Below, piece after piece: positions 41,546 to 50,601 of a DNA stretch of 64,000 nucleotides; within the stretch, counting starts at the first letter, position 1, and the number at the start of each line of letters is the position of its first letter. The notes beneath the pieces are model-generated. The model saw only the letters and a program-made list of their open reading frames with translations. It was not told the DNA's origin and did no database searches. This DNA comes from Streptomyces celluloflavus (GTDB lineage: Bacteria; Actinomycetota; Actinomycetes; Streptomycetales; Streptomycetaceae). The stretch spans positions 1-64,000 of the forward strand of contig JOEL01000004.1 in NCBI GenBank assembly GCA_000720995.1. Reading direction: 5' to 3'. Both the position numbers and the translations under genes were made by a program.

Positions 41546-42532
41546 GTGACCGCGAACAAGGTGGCGCGGACGGTCCACGACGCGCTGGCGCGGACCGCCC
41601 GGCAGCAGTTCGGAACCGGCCGGATCCTGCCGCTCGGCGGACCCGCGGACGGGTCCTGGATCACCGAGCGCGCGGCCGCGGACGCCCTGCGCGCGGCGGT
41701 CGCCCTACTGGCCGGGGTACGCGTCGGCGCCCTGCGGCTGTCCGTCGCGGACCCCGGCAGCGCCCCGCGGCCGGTGGTACCGGCACCGCCGAGCGCGCTC
41801 CCGCCGGGCCCGCTGCGCATCACGGCGGACTTCGCGGCGACCGCCGACCGCCCGCTGCCCGCCACCGCCGCCCGGCTCCGCACGGCGCTGCTGGACGCGG
41901 CGGAGCGGGAGCTGGGGCTGCTGGTGGCCGCGGTGGATCTACGGGCCGACGGACTCCTGGAGCCGGACGAGCCGCACGAGCCGCACGAGCCGCACGAGCC
42001 GCACGGACCGGACGAGGCCGGCCGAGCCGGACAGACGGAAGCAGCCGGACCAGCGGCGCCCGCGACGACAGCGGCTCCCCCGGACACCGCGGACACTCCG
42101 GGCCCCGCGGCGGACGGCCGGACGGGCGCGACGCGGGAGGGGCCGCACGAGCCGCACGGACCGGACGAGGCCAGCCGGGCCGGACAGACGGAAGCAGCCG
42201 GACCGGCGGCGCCCGGGACGACAGCGGCTCCCCCGGACACCGCGGACACCCCGGGCCCCGCGGCGGACGCCCGGACGGGCGCGACGCGGGAGGGGCCGGA
42301 CGCGTTGGCCGCCGCGGCGCTGGCCGTCCCCGGTGTGGCCCGCCTCGCAGCGGCGCTCGGCGCACCGTCCCGTCCGGTCCGGCTCGCCGACGGGCATGCG
42401 CTGCTGCAGCTGGCGACCGCGGCCGGGCACCGCCCGCTGGACGTCGCCCGCGCCGTACGGGCGGCGGTGGCGGCCGTGGAGCCCGGCCCGGAGACGGTCG
42501 CCGTGCTGGTCACCGCCGTGGCGCGCGGCTGA
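41546..42532 (+). CDS. Asp23-like protein with duplicated Pro/Thr/Ala linker
   Basis: The 328-residue product has an N-terminal region (VARTVHDALARTARQQFGTG, ILPLGGPADGSWITERAAAD) and a C-terminal region (ALAVPGVARLAAALGAPSRP and so on) that resemble Asp23-type modules. They are joined by a long linker of low complexity. The linker holds four tandem 9-base units (EPH repeats) and a perfect-register 153-bp duplication (51 codons). Homologues are sometimes called nucleopolyhedrovirus P10 family in databases, a name without functional content. GTG 41546 follows aaagggg. It is divergent from the Asp23 operon and probably related to it. Confidence 0.75.
   Translation: MTANKVARTVHDALARTARQQFGTGRILPLGGPADGSWITERAAADALRAAVALLAGVRVGALRLSVADPGSAPRPVVPAPPSALPPGPLRITADFAATADRPLPATAARLRTALLDAAERELGLLVAAVDLRADGLLEPDEPHEPHEPHEPHGPDEAGRAGQTEAAGPAAPATTAAPPDTADTPGPAADGRTGATREGPHEPHGPDEASRAGQTEAAGPAAPGTTAAPPDTADTPGPAADARTGATREGPDALAAAALAVPGVARLAAALGAPSRPVRLADGHALLQLATAAGHRPLDVARAVRAAVAAVEPGPETVAVLVTAVARG
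41969..42297 (+). repeat. In-frame tandem repeats inside the Asp23-like gene
   Basis: Four 9-base units gagccgcac occupy 41969-42004. A 153-base unit follows twice, 41992-42144 and 42145-42297, with only a handful of substitutions. Both repeat lengths are multiples of three, so the reading frame is preserved; the long unit encodes EPHGPDEAGRAGQTEAAG-like linker. The near identity implies a recent duplication or ongoing homogenisation. Confidence 0.9.
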
Positions 42533-42591
42533 CGGCACCGAGCTGCGGCACCCGGCGGGAGAAGCCCGGCGCCGCGGCCGCGGTGCGGGAG

Positions 42592-43371
42592 CTACTCCCC
42601 CAGGCCCGCGAGGTCGCGCAGCCGGCGCGCCTGGGCGGCCCGCTCGGCGGTGCGCTGCTCCTCGTAGGTACGGCCCGCCGCACCGGCCAGCAGGGCCTTG
42701 GTCTCGATGACGGCGTCCCGGGGCGCGGCGGTGAGCGCGGCCGCCAGATCGGCCACCGCGCCGTCGAGTTCACCGGCGGGCACCACGAGGTTGGCCAGCC
42801 CGACCCGCTCGGCCTCCTCGGCGTGCACGAAGCGCCCGGTGGCGCAGATCTCCAGGGCGCGGGCGTAGCCGACGAGCCCGACGAGGGGATGGGTGCCGGT
42901 CAGATCGGGCACCAGGCCCAGGCTGGTCTCCCGCATGGCGAACTGCGCGTCCTGCGCGCAGACCCGCAGATCGCAGGCGAGGGCGAGCTGGAAGCCCGCA
43001 CCGATGGCGTGCCCCTGCACCGCGGCGATGGACACCAGATCGGTGCGCCGCCACCAGGTGAACGCTTCCTGGTACTCGGCGATCACGGCGTCCAGTTCAC
43101 TGTCCGTCCCCCGCGCCATATCGAGGAACGAGGGCTCGCCGTCGAAGCCTTCGGGCGTGAACGCCTGCCGGTCGAGGCCCGCGGAGAAGGACTTGCCCTC
43201 GCCGCGCAGCACCACGATCCGGACGTTTCCCGGCAGCAGCGAACCCGTCTCGGCCAACGCCCGCCACATGGCCGGCGACTGCGCGTTGCGCTTGGCCGCG
43301 TTGGTGAGGGTCACCGTGGCGATCGCGTCGTCCACGGTGAGCCGCACACCGTCCTTGTCGAGCAGAGTCAT
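42592..43371 (-). CDS. Enoyl-CoA hydratase/isomerase family protein
   Basis: The 259-residue crotonase-fold protein has VRLTVDDAIATVTLTNAAKR, the first oxyanion segment SFSAGLDRQAF and the second GHAIGAGFQLALACDLRVCA, followed by GLVPDLTGTHPLVGLVG. The Glu expected in classical hydratases is not clearly at either usual position, so it may be another crotonase activity. ATG 43371 is used. Single gene, convergent with the Asp23-like gene. Confidence 0.9.
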   Translation of the reverse strand: MTLLDKDGVRLTVDDAIATVTLTNAAKRNAQSPAMWRALAETGSLLPGNVRIVVLRGEGKSFSAGLDRQAFTPEGFDGEPSFLDMARGTDSELDAVIAEYQEAFTWWRRTDLVSIAAVQGHAIGAGFQLALACDLRVCAQDAQFAMRETSLGLVPDLTGTHPLVGLVGYARALEICATGRFVHAEEAERVGLANLVVPAGELDGAVADLAAALTAAPRDAVIETKALLAGAAGRTYEEQRTAERAAQARRLRDLAGLGE

Positions 43372-43486
43372 GAGGCGCCTCCGAGTCAGCCAGCCGCACC
43401 TGCGTGCGAAAGTGACTGAACGGTAACCTCCCGGTCGGCGGCTCGGCCGACCGGGGGGACACCGTCGCTACCCGGAAGTGCGGTCG

Positions 43487-43708
43487 TCAGGCCGAGGCGG
43501 CCTTCTTGCCCCTCGTTGCTCCGCCACGGCCACGCAGGACCACGCCGGATTCACTGAGCATCCGGTGGACGAACCCATAGGAGCGGCCGGTCTCATCGGC
43601 CAGCGCCCGGATGCTCGCACCGGAGTCGTACTTCTTCTTGAGGTCTGCCGCGAGCTTCTCGCGCGCGGCGCCGGTTACCCGGCTGCCCTTCTTCAGAGTC
43701 TCGGCCAC
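43487..43708 (-). CDS. Small helix-turn-helix DNA-binding protein
   Basis: The 73-residue protein has a Lys-rich N-terminus (LKKGSRVTGAAREKLAADLK), a helix-turn-helix (SGASIRALADETGRSYGFVH, RMLSESGVVLRGRGG) and a basic Ala/Lys tail (ATRGKKAASA). The HTH is like those of resolvase/Hin-type or small Streptomyces regulators. Strong conservation in Streptomyces is by memory. GTG 43708 follows GAGGAGG six bases upstream. A possible nucleoid-associated or global regulator role is inference. Confidence 0.82.
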   Translation of the reverse strand: MAETLKKGSRVTGAAREKLAADLKKKYDSGASIRALADETGRSYGFVHRMLSESGVVLRGRGGATRGKKAASA

Positions 43709-44031
43709 CCGTGCCTCCTCGTGGGAAGTGCGCTCTGGACTCTCATGATCACCCCTCCCCGGCTTCCTGGCCACCCATTCAGCAAGGTCCGTAGGACATC
43801 CTTTGCCCTTCCGCGCGGGGTCACGGCTCCCGGAATTCCCTCCTCCACCCGGCCCTACGGACCGTCCGCGCCCCGCGCGCTCCGAAAACCGGCAGGTCAG
43901 GGGGTATGCGGCGGAAAAGGGAAAGACCGGGCCGCCGGGCCCGGTCTTTCCCTCGCAGGCTCGCCGGTGTACGAGCCACTCTCACTCAGATGATGGATCA
44001 CGCGTCGGCCGAATGATCCAGACAGTCTTGA
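43709..44031. other. Intergenic region between HTH gene and ABC-F gene
   Basis: There is no gene here. The terminator of the ABC-F gene is at 43919-43952, and the remainder should hold the HTH gene promoter. Confidence 0.4.
43919..43952. terminator. 15-bp hairpin after the ABC-F gene
   Basis: Gggaaagaccgggc (43919-43932) and gcccggtctttccc (43939-43952) pair perfectly, with one more pair inside and a four-base loop. It lies 80 bases past the ABC-F stop on the leftward strand. Confidence 0.8.
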
Positions 44032-45630
<1,599 letters not shown>

Positions 45631-45693
45631 GGGGAAACTCCAGGGCAGGAAGACGGCGGGTTGGACGGACGGTCCGAGAGCGGTCTACGCCGT

Positions 45694-45720
45694 CTAATGA
45701 ACCCAGAGGAGAACTGCCAT
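45694..45720 (-). CDS. Possible 8-residue leader peptide of the ABC-F gene
   Basis: A minus-strand ATG at 45720 opens MAVLLWVH followed by TAG at 45694-45696. The upstream sequence tagactgcccgtATG fits the TAnnnT-N6-ATG arrangement of leaderless actinobacterial transcripts. Between this small frame and the ABC-F GTG, 63 bases away, gacggcg and cgccgtc can pair. Leader-peptide attenuation is known for several ABC-F resistance genes. The reading is short and could arise by chance. Confidence 0.3.
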   Translation of the reverse strand: MAVLLWVH

Positions 45721-45859
45721 ACGGGCAGTCTAACGGTGTTGTGCAAGCACTTTTTCCGGGCAAGCAGCTTTTCCGGACGGCTGCCGCAGGCGGCGGCCGG
45801 CGGGGGTACGCCGTACGGCGCGGCCCCGCCGGCGCGGTGGGCGCCGTGGTCCGCCCGGG

Positions 45860-47320
45860 TCAGACGCCGCCCGTGTGGACCTGGAACGCCGCCCGGCGCA
45901 CGGCCTTGGCGAGCGCCGGGTCGGGGTGCGCGGCGGCCAGCGCGACCAGCACCTGCACGGTGCGGGGGTGACCGACGGCACGCACCTCCTCCAGGAGCCG
46001 CGGTACGGAGCCCTGGACCGCCGAGTCGAGGTGGCGGACCAGCAGCTGGATCTCGCCGTGGTCGGCGACGGCCGCCGCGGTGTCCACCCACAGCCAGGTC
46101 GATTCCTCGCGGGTGAGCACATCGGGCGCGGTCTCCGGGTCGCCGCCCTCGTGCTCGACCAGCCACAGCAGGGCGTACGGCCGCAGCCCCGGCTCGTCGG
46201 ACACGGCGCGCACGGCGGGCTCGGCCGGTGCGCCGACCGCGCGCAGCGCCTCGAAGGCCAGCCCGCGCAGCAGCGCGTCCTCGCCGCGGGCGACGGTCAG
46301 CAGCTCCTCGACGGCGGCGCCGACGGAGCGGGCGGCGAGCCAGGCGCGGTACTCGGCGCGGGCCGGGCCCGGGGTGAGCCGGGCGCAGCCGCGCAGCATC
46401 GCCTCCGCGGACTGTTCGATATGGCCGGCCGGGCTCTGGGCGGCGACGCAGATCTGCTCCAGCTTGACCCACACCGACCAGTTGCCGAGGGGTGTGAGCT
46501 GCGCCTCGGGCCCGTCCTCGGCGGCGGTGTCCGTGCCCGCGCGCGGGACGAGCGCGCCGACGGCCGTGAGGGCGTCCAGCGCCCAGCCGAGGAGCTCGGT
46601 CAGCGACGCCCCCGCGGCGTCGCTCACCGCCTCGTCGGCGGCGTGGACGGCCGGTCCGGGCGCCGGCGGCCGGGCGGCCGGTGCCGGGCCGCTGGGGACC
46701 TCGCAGCGTTCCGTGCGCAGCTCGGTGACGCGCTGGTCGAGCATGTCCAGCAGGACCGGCAGCCGTACCGGCCCGGCCGACAGATGCAGCAGCGAGAGCA
46801 ACTGCGGTACCGCCTCGACGACTTCGGCGACGAGCGCCGGTCCGGCGCCGGGCGGTGTGGCGCGCGCCAGCGACCAGGCGTCGAAGAGCGCGACCCAGCC
46901 GCGCAGGGCGGCCGTGTCGTCGCGGTCCCAGGCGCGCAGCCGCCAGCCGGGGCGGGCGACGCCGCCGTGCAGTTCGATGAGCCCGGAGAGCCGGGCCCGG
47001 TCCCAGTCGGCACGGACCCGCCGCGGGGTCAGCTCCAGCGCCCGCGCCGCGCGTTCGACCGCGGCCGCCGGCAGCGCCCCGTCGGATCCGGCCCGCAGAC
47101 CGGCGTCCGGGCCGCCGGCGCTTTCGGCCCAGCGGGCCAGGCGGGCCGCGCCGGCCAGGACGGCGCGCGCCTGCCGCGCCAGTTCCGCGGGCGGCGGGGT
47201 GCCCTCGGGCGGGCGCGGGGCCGGGCGGGTGACCCTGGTGCTCACCGCCCGGCGGGCGGCGGCAATCGGTTGGCGGGGGACGATTCGGAGCCGGGAGTCG
47301 CGCGGAGTACGGGACGTCAC
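45860..47320 (-). CDS. HEAT-repeat-like hypothetical protein
   Basis: The 486-residue product is almost entirely helical. The C-terminal half contains HEAT/armadillo-like segments (LLTVARGEDALLRGLAFEAL, RLLEEVRAVGHPRTVQVLVA, LAAAHPDPALAKAVRRAAFQ). The middle holds LPVLLDMLDQRVTELRTERC and WVKLEQICVAAQSP. There is no membrane segment or signal peptide. GTG 47320 is used; the preceding signal is weak. Streptomyces homologues are annotated hypothetical. Function unknown. Confidence 0.78.
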   Translation of the reverse strand: MTSRTPRDSRLRIVPRQPIAAARRAVSTRVTRPAPRPPEGTPPPAELARQARAVLAGAARLARWAESAGGPDAGLRAGSDGALPAAAVERAARALELTPRRVRADWDRARLSGLIELHGGVARPGWRLRAWDRDDTAALRGWVALFDAWSLARATPPGAGPALVAEVVEAVPQLLSLLHLSAGPVRLPVLLDMLDQRVTELRTERCEVPSGPAPAARPPAPGPAVHAADEAVSDAAGASLTELLGWALDALTAVGALVPRAGTDTAAEDGPEAQLTPLGNWSVWVKLEQICVAAQSPAGHIEQSAEAMLRGCARLTPGPARAEYRAWLAARSVGAAVEELLTVARGEDALLRGLAFEALRAVGAPAEPAVRAVSDEPGLRPYALLWLVEHEGGDPETAPDVLTREESTWLWVDTAAAVADHGEIQLLVRHLDSAVQGSVPRLLEEVRAVGHPRTVQVLVALAAAHPDPALAKAVRRAAFQVHTGGV

Positions 47321-47523
47321 GGGAGCAGTCTTGCCGCTGGCGGCCCGAAAGCCCAATCGGAACCCGGGTTGTGCTTTCCCCGGGGCGCGCCACCCCGGCG
47401 ACCCATCCCTGATGTGCGGAGTTGTCCCCTTGGACGCCTGCGCGCCACCGGGGCGGCGGGGCCGCCCGGGGCGTTGCGGACCCCTTTCGGGCCGGTGTCG
47501 CGGGCCCCGGCCGGGCCGGGCGG

Positions 47524-48711
47524 CTACATGAGGGGGATCAGGAAGCGGCGGAGGGCTTCCTCGTAGCCGGCCGGGTCGGCGTTCCACATCGCGGCGTGCG
47601 GGGCGTGCGGCACCGGGCGCAGGGTGATCAGTTCGGTGCGCCGGGCGGCGAAGGCCCGGGACGCCTCCCAGGGGGCGAGGATGTCGTCCGGGCCGTGGAA
47701 GAGCAGGGTGGGGACGGTCAGCGCGGCCGGGTCGGCGGCGTCCGCCGGCCGGTCGACGGGCAGCCCGGTGGCGCCCTCGGCGGCGCGTACGACCAACGGC
47801 AGCAGGGCGCGCGGCACCCCCCGGGCGGCGGCCAGCGCGCGGACCGTGGCGTGCCGGTCGAGGACCGGGGAGTCCAGGACGAGCCCGCTGATCCGGGCCC
47901 GCAGCGCGGAGTGGGTCGCGGCGCGCAGCGCCATGGTCGCGCCGGTGGACCAGCCGTGCAGGATGACGTCGCGGGCGCCGTAGCGGATCGCGTAGCGGAT
48001 CGCGGCGTCCAGATCGCGCCACTCGGCGTCGCCGAGGTGGTGGAAGCCGTCGGCGGTCTGCGGGGCGCCGATGTCGTTGCGGTGGGCGAGGTCGAGGACC
48101 GGGAGCCGGTGGCGCCGGAGGAACGGCATGATCACCATCGGGTGCTCCCGGGTGGTGCCGAGGCCGTGTGTGGTGATCACCCAGGTGTCGCGGACGCCGG
48201 GCACGAACCACGCCGGGAGGGCGCCCAGTTCGCCGGGGATGTCCACGTCGGCGCAGTCGATGCCGAGGGCGTCGCGCGGGTTGCCGATGTACACCTGCGG
48301 GGTCAGCCGCATCCGGGCGCCCGGGGTGAGGACGCCGTGGGTGACCCGCTCCAGGCGGCGGACGACCGCGTCGGCGGCGTGCGGGGTGTCCCGGACGACG
48401 GGGCCGACCACCGCGTGGCAGCCGGCGCCCGTGAGCCCGTAGGTGCCGGGCCGCAGGGAGACGAGGCTGCGGGTGAGGGTGATCCGTTCGTCGGTGGCGG
48501 AGTGCACCGTGAGGCGGGGGTCGCCGGGCAGCGGGTGGTCGGGCGAGGGTTTCAGGGCGATGTCGCCGGCGTACCGGCCGACCGCCACCGCGGCCGCGCC
48601 GGCACCGATCACAGTGGTGGCGGCCACGGCCGCCACGGTCCCCAGGCGCACCTCCCCAGTGTGCTCGGGGCCGTCGGGCGCGGCCAGCGGGCGGCGGCGG
48701 CCGGGTGACAC
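47524..48711 (-). CDS. Alpha/beta-hydrolase family membrane-anchored protein
   Basis: The 395-residue protein has an N-terminal membrane helix (about 25-45, VAAVAATTVIGAGAAAVAVG) and a C-terminal alpha/beta-hydrolase domain. The nucleophile elbow is GWSTG (in VILHGWSTGATMAL), with a following Asp in VLDSPVLD and His near HAPHAAMWN. The central region (PAWFVPGVRDTWVITTHGLG) is cap-like. Substrate unknown; esterase or peptidase is possible. GTG 48711 is used, but an internal GTG at 48651 (RLGTVAAV follows) may be the real start, since homologues often begin there. Confidence 0.82.
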   Translation of the reverse strand: MSPGRRRPLAAPDGPEHTGEVRLGTVAAVAATTVIGAGAAAVAVGRYAGDIALKPSPDHPLPGDPRLTVHSATDERITLTRSLVSLRPGTYGLTGAGCHAVVGPVVRDTPHAADAVVRRLERVTHGVLTPGARMRLTPQVYIGNPRDALGIDCADVDIPGELGALPAWFVPGVRDTWVITTHGLGTTREHPMVIMPFLRRHRLPVLDLAHRNDIGAPQTADGFHHLGDAEWRDLDAAIRYAIRYGARDVILHGWSTGATMALRAATHSALRARISGLVLDSPVLDRHATVRALAAARGVPRALLPLVVRAAEGATGLPVDRPADAADPAALTVPTLLFHGPDDILAPWEASRAFAARRTELITLRPVPHAPHAAMWNADPAGYEEALRRFLIPLM

Positions 48712-48756
48712 GGCGGTGGCGACGGCCCAGGGGGGACAGCGCGGGGCCGGTCCGGT

Positions 48757-49443
48757 TCAGTCCCGGCGGTCCGTCCGCTGGCCGTAGCCGCGCAGCCGCG
48801 CCCCGGCCTCGTCGAGCTGGGCGGCCGACAGCAGCTGCGGCGTGTGGCCGGGGACGGAGGCGGCGGTGAGCCAGACCCGGCACATCCATTCGAGCTGGGC
48901 GGTGCGGTCCAGCGCCTGGTCGAGGCTGTCGCCGTAGGTCACCGTGCCGTGGTTGCGGAGCAGGCAGCCGGTGCGGTCGCGCAGCGCGTCGAGCAGGTGC
49001 GCGGCGAGCTCGTCGCTGCCGTACAGGGCGTAGGGCGCGACCCGGACCGGGCCGCCGAGGTCGGCGGCCATGTAGTGGACCGGGGGGAGTTCGGGGACGA
49101 GGGTGGAGACGGCGGTGGCGTACGGGGCGTGGGTGTGGACAACGGCGGTGGCCGGGGTGGTGCGGTAGACGGCCAGGTGCATGGGGAGTTCGCTGGTCGG
49201 CCGGAGATCGCCGGTGACCTGGTGTCCTTCGAGGTCGACGGCGGTGAGGTCGGCGGGGCCGAGCCGGTCGTAGGGAACGCCGCTGGGGGTGACCAGGACC
49301 AGGTCGCCGACGCGGACCGAGACATTGCCCGAGGTCCCGACGACGAGGCCGTCGGTGACCGTGCGGCGGGCGGTGGCGACGAGATCGGCCCAGGCGCGGG
49401 CGGTGCGGTCCGGCTGCTGGACGGGCTCCGGCTGGTCCTTCAT
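48757..49443 (-). CDS. Class II aldolase/adducin family protein
   Basis: The 228-residue zinc-dependent aldolase-fold protein resembles L-fuculose-phosphate aldolase. It has TVTDGLVVGTSGNVSVRVGD, TPSGVPYDRLGPADLTAVDL, PTSELPMHLAVYRTTPATAV (acidic catalytic position) and HTHAPYATAVS (zinc His pair), with a later LLRNHGTVTYGD. The natural sugar phosphate or methylthioribulose-type substrate is not determined. ATG 49443 follows GGAGG. The upstream region contains 9-base tandem repeats and a long palindrome. Confidence 0.9.
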   Translation of the reverse strand: MKDQPEPVQQPDRTARAWADLVATARRTVTDGLVVGTSGNVSVRVGDLVLVTPSGVPYDRLGPADLTAVDLEGHQVTGDLRPTSELPMHLAVYRTTPATAVVHTHAPYATAVSTLVPELPPVHYMAADLGGPVRVAPYALYGSDELAAHLLDALRDRTGCLLRNHGTVTYGDSLDQALDRTAQLEWMCRVWLTAASVPGHTPQLLSAAQLDEAGARLRGYGQRTDRRD

Positions 49444-49502
49444 ATGTCCTCCGGCACGGTGGCGGCAGTGGCTGCGGCGGCGGCAGTGGCCGCGGTGACA
49501 GC

Positions 49503-49529
49503 AACGACAGCGACGACAGCGACGACAGC
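49503..49529. repeat. Short 9-bp tandem repeat upstream of the aldolase gene
   Basis: Three consecutive 9-base units (aacgacagc, gacgacagc, gacgacagc) occupy 49503-49529 within a low-complexity stretch (49460-49530) of alternating gcg/gac/agc triplets, inside the leader or promoter of the aldolase gene. It is not part of a supported gene. Confidence 0.6.
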
Positions 49530-49596
49530 AAGTAGGGAAGCGTTCGCGACACCGTACGGGGTGGGCCGGGGCACGGTACGGCACGGGGCCGCCCGT

Positions 49597-49623
49597 CCGG
49601 TATCCCCCATATAGGGATACCGG
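49597..49623. promoter_or_regulatory. Perfect 10-bp palindrome with ATATA centre
   Basis: Ccggtatccc (49597-49606) and gggataccgg (49614-49623) flank ccatata. The core TCCCCCATATAGGGA closely resembles TCCCCTTATATAGGGA at 9377-9392. It lies between the divergent aldolase and lysozyme genes, about 155 bases from the aldolase ATG and 95 from the lysozyme ATG, and looks like a dimeric regulator's operator. Confidence 0.55.
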
Positions 49624-49718
49624 CCCGCCGGCGGTAATTGGCCGGAGAGCAACTGCCCTGCGTACAGGTCCGGTTACGCTCAGCGTTGTCATGCACGTCG
49701 CGAGCACTGAGGGACCCC

Positions 49719-50462
49719 ATGGCCCATGCCCGTCCGACAGCCGTAGCCGCCTCCCTCGTCACCGCCGTCGTCCTCGTGGCAGCCGCGCTCACCGGGGCCG
49801 CCTTCGCCCAGCGCCCCGCCGCCGCGGACAGCCGGCCCCTGGGCCATGACGTCTCCGCGTACCAGAAGGACATCGACTGGCCGGCCGCCCGCGCGAAGGG
49901 CGCCCGGTTCGTCTACGTCAAGGCCACCGAGTCGCACACCTACCGCAACCCCCTCTTCCGCGGGCAGTACGACGGCGCCCGGCAGGCCGGTCTGCTGCGC
50001 GGCGCCTACCACTTCGCGCTGCCGAACGCGTCCACCGGCGGCGTGCAGGCCCGGTACTTCCTGCGCAACGGCGGCCGCTGGACGGCGGACGGCCGGACGC
50101 TGCCGCCCGCCCTGGACATCGAGCCCGACCCCTACCACAAGGGGAAGCCCTGCTACGGGCTGGGCCGGACCGCGATGACCGACTGGATCCGCGCCTTCTC
50201 CGACGAGGTGCACCGCGCCACCGGCCGGCGGCCCGTGATCTACACCACGACGCACTGGTGGAACGACTGCACCGGCGGCGACCGGTCCTTCGGTGCGACC
50301 CATCCGCTCTGGCTGGCGAGCCGGCAGGGCTCGCCGGGGCCGCTGCCCGCCGGATGGTCGGCCCTGAGCCTGTGGCAGTACGCCACGAGCGGTCCGCTGC
50401 CCGGCGATCAGGACCGCTGGCAGGGGTCGTCCGCAGAGCTCATGAAGTTCGCCACCGGGTGA
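49719..50462 (+). CDS. Secreted GH25 lysozyme
   Basis: The 247-residue precursor has a signal peptide (about 1-30, ending ALTGAAFAQ) and a GH25 muramidase domain: GHDVSAYQKDIDWPAARAKG, FVYVKATESHTYRNPLF, PPALDIEPDPY (catalytic Asp and Glu) and LSLWQYATSGPLPGDQDRW. It should hydrolyse peptidoglycan glycan strands outside the cell. ATG 49719 is used; no clear Shine-Dalgarno. It has the typical single-domain size. It ends 139 bases before the phosphate-transporter gene. Confidence 0.93.
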   Translation: MAHARPTAVAASLVTAVVLVAAALTGAAFAQRPAAADSRPLGHDVSAYQKDIDWPAARAKGARFVYVKATESHTYRNPLFRGQYDGARQAGLLRGAYHFALPNASTGGVQARYFLRNGGRWTADGRTLPPALDIEPDPYHKGKPCYGLGRTAMTDWIRAFSDEVHRATGRRPVIYTTTHWWNDCTGGDRSFGATHPLWLASRQGSPGPLPAGWSALSLWQYATSGPLPGDQDRWQGSSAELMKFATG

Positions 50463-50531
50463 TGCCCAGGTGACGCAGGAGGCGCCTCCGCGTGAACACT
50501 GCGGGGGCGTCACCACTACGCCCGCCCCAGT

Positions 50532-50553
50532 TCACTTTCCGTTCACCCACCCT
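50532..50553 (+). promoter_or_regulatory. PHO box upstream of the phosphate transporter gene
   Basis: Two direct GTTCAC units, starting at 50532 and 50543, are exactly 11 bases apart (GTTCACTTTCC, GTTCACCCACC). This is the PhoP-binding direct-repeat unit pattern of Streptomyces. The box lies about 50 bases upstream of the pit start, so PhoP may activate or repress this gene. Confidence 0.7.
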
Positions 50554-50601
50554 CCGTACGGTCCCCAGCGTCAACTGCCCTCGAACTGATTGCCTGGGTG
50601 A

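Noticed and set aside
41546-42532. A viral P10 protein, as a database name suggests
   Set aside because: The name reflects low-complexity similarity only; gene position and modules argue for an Asp23-related role.
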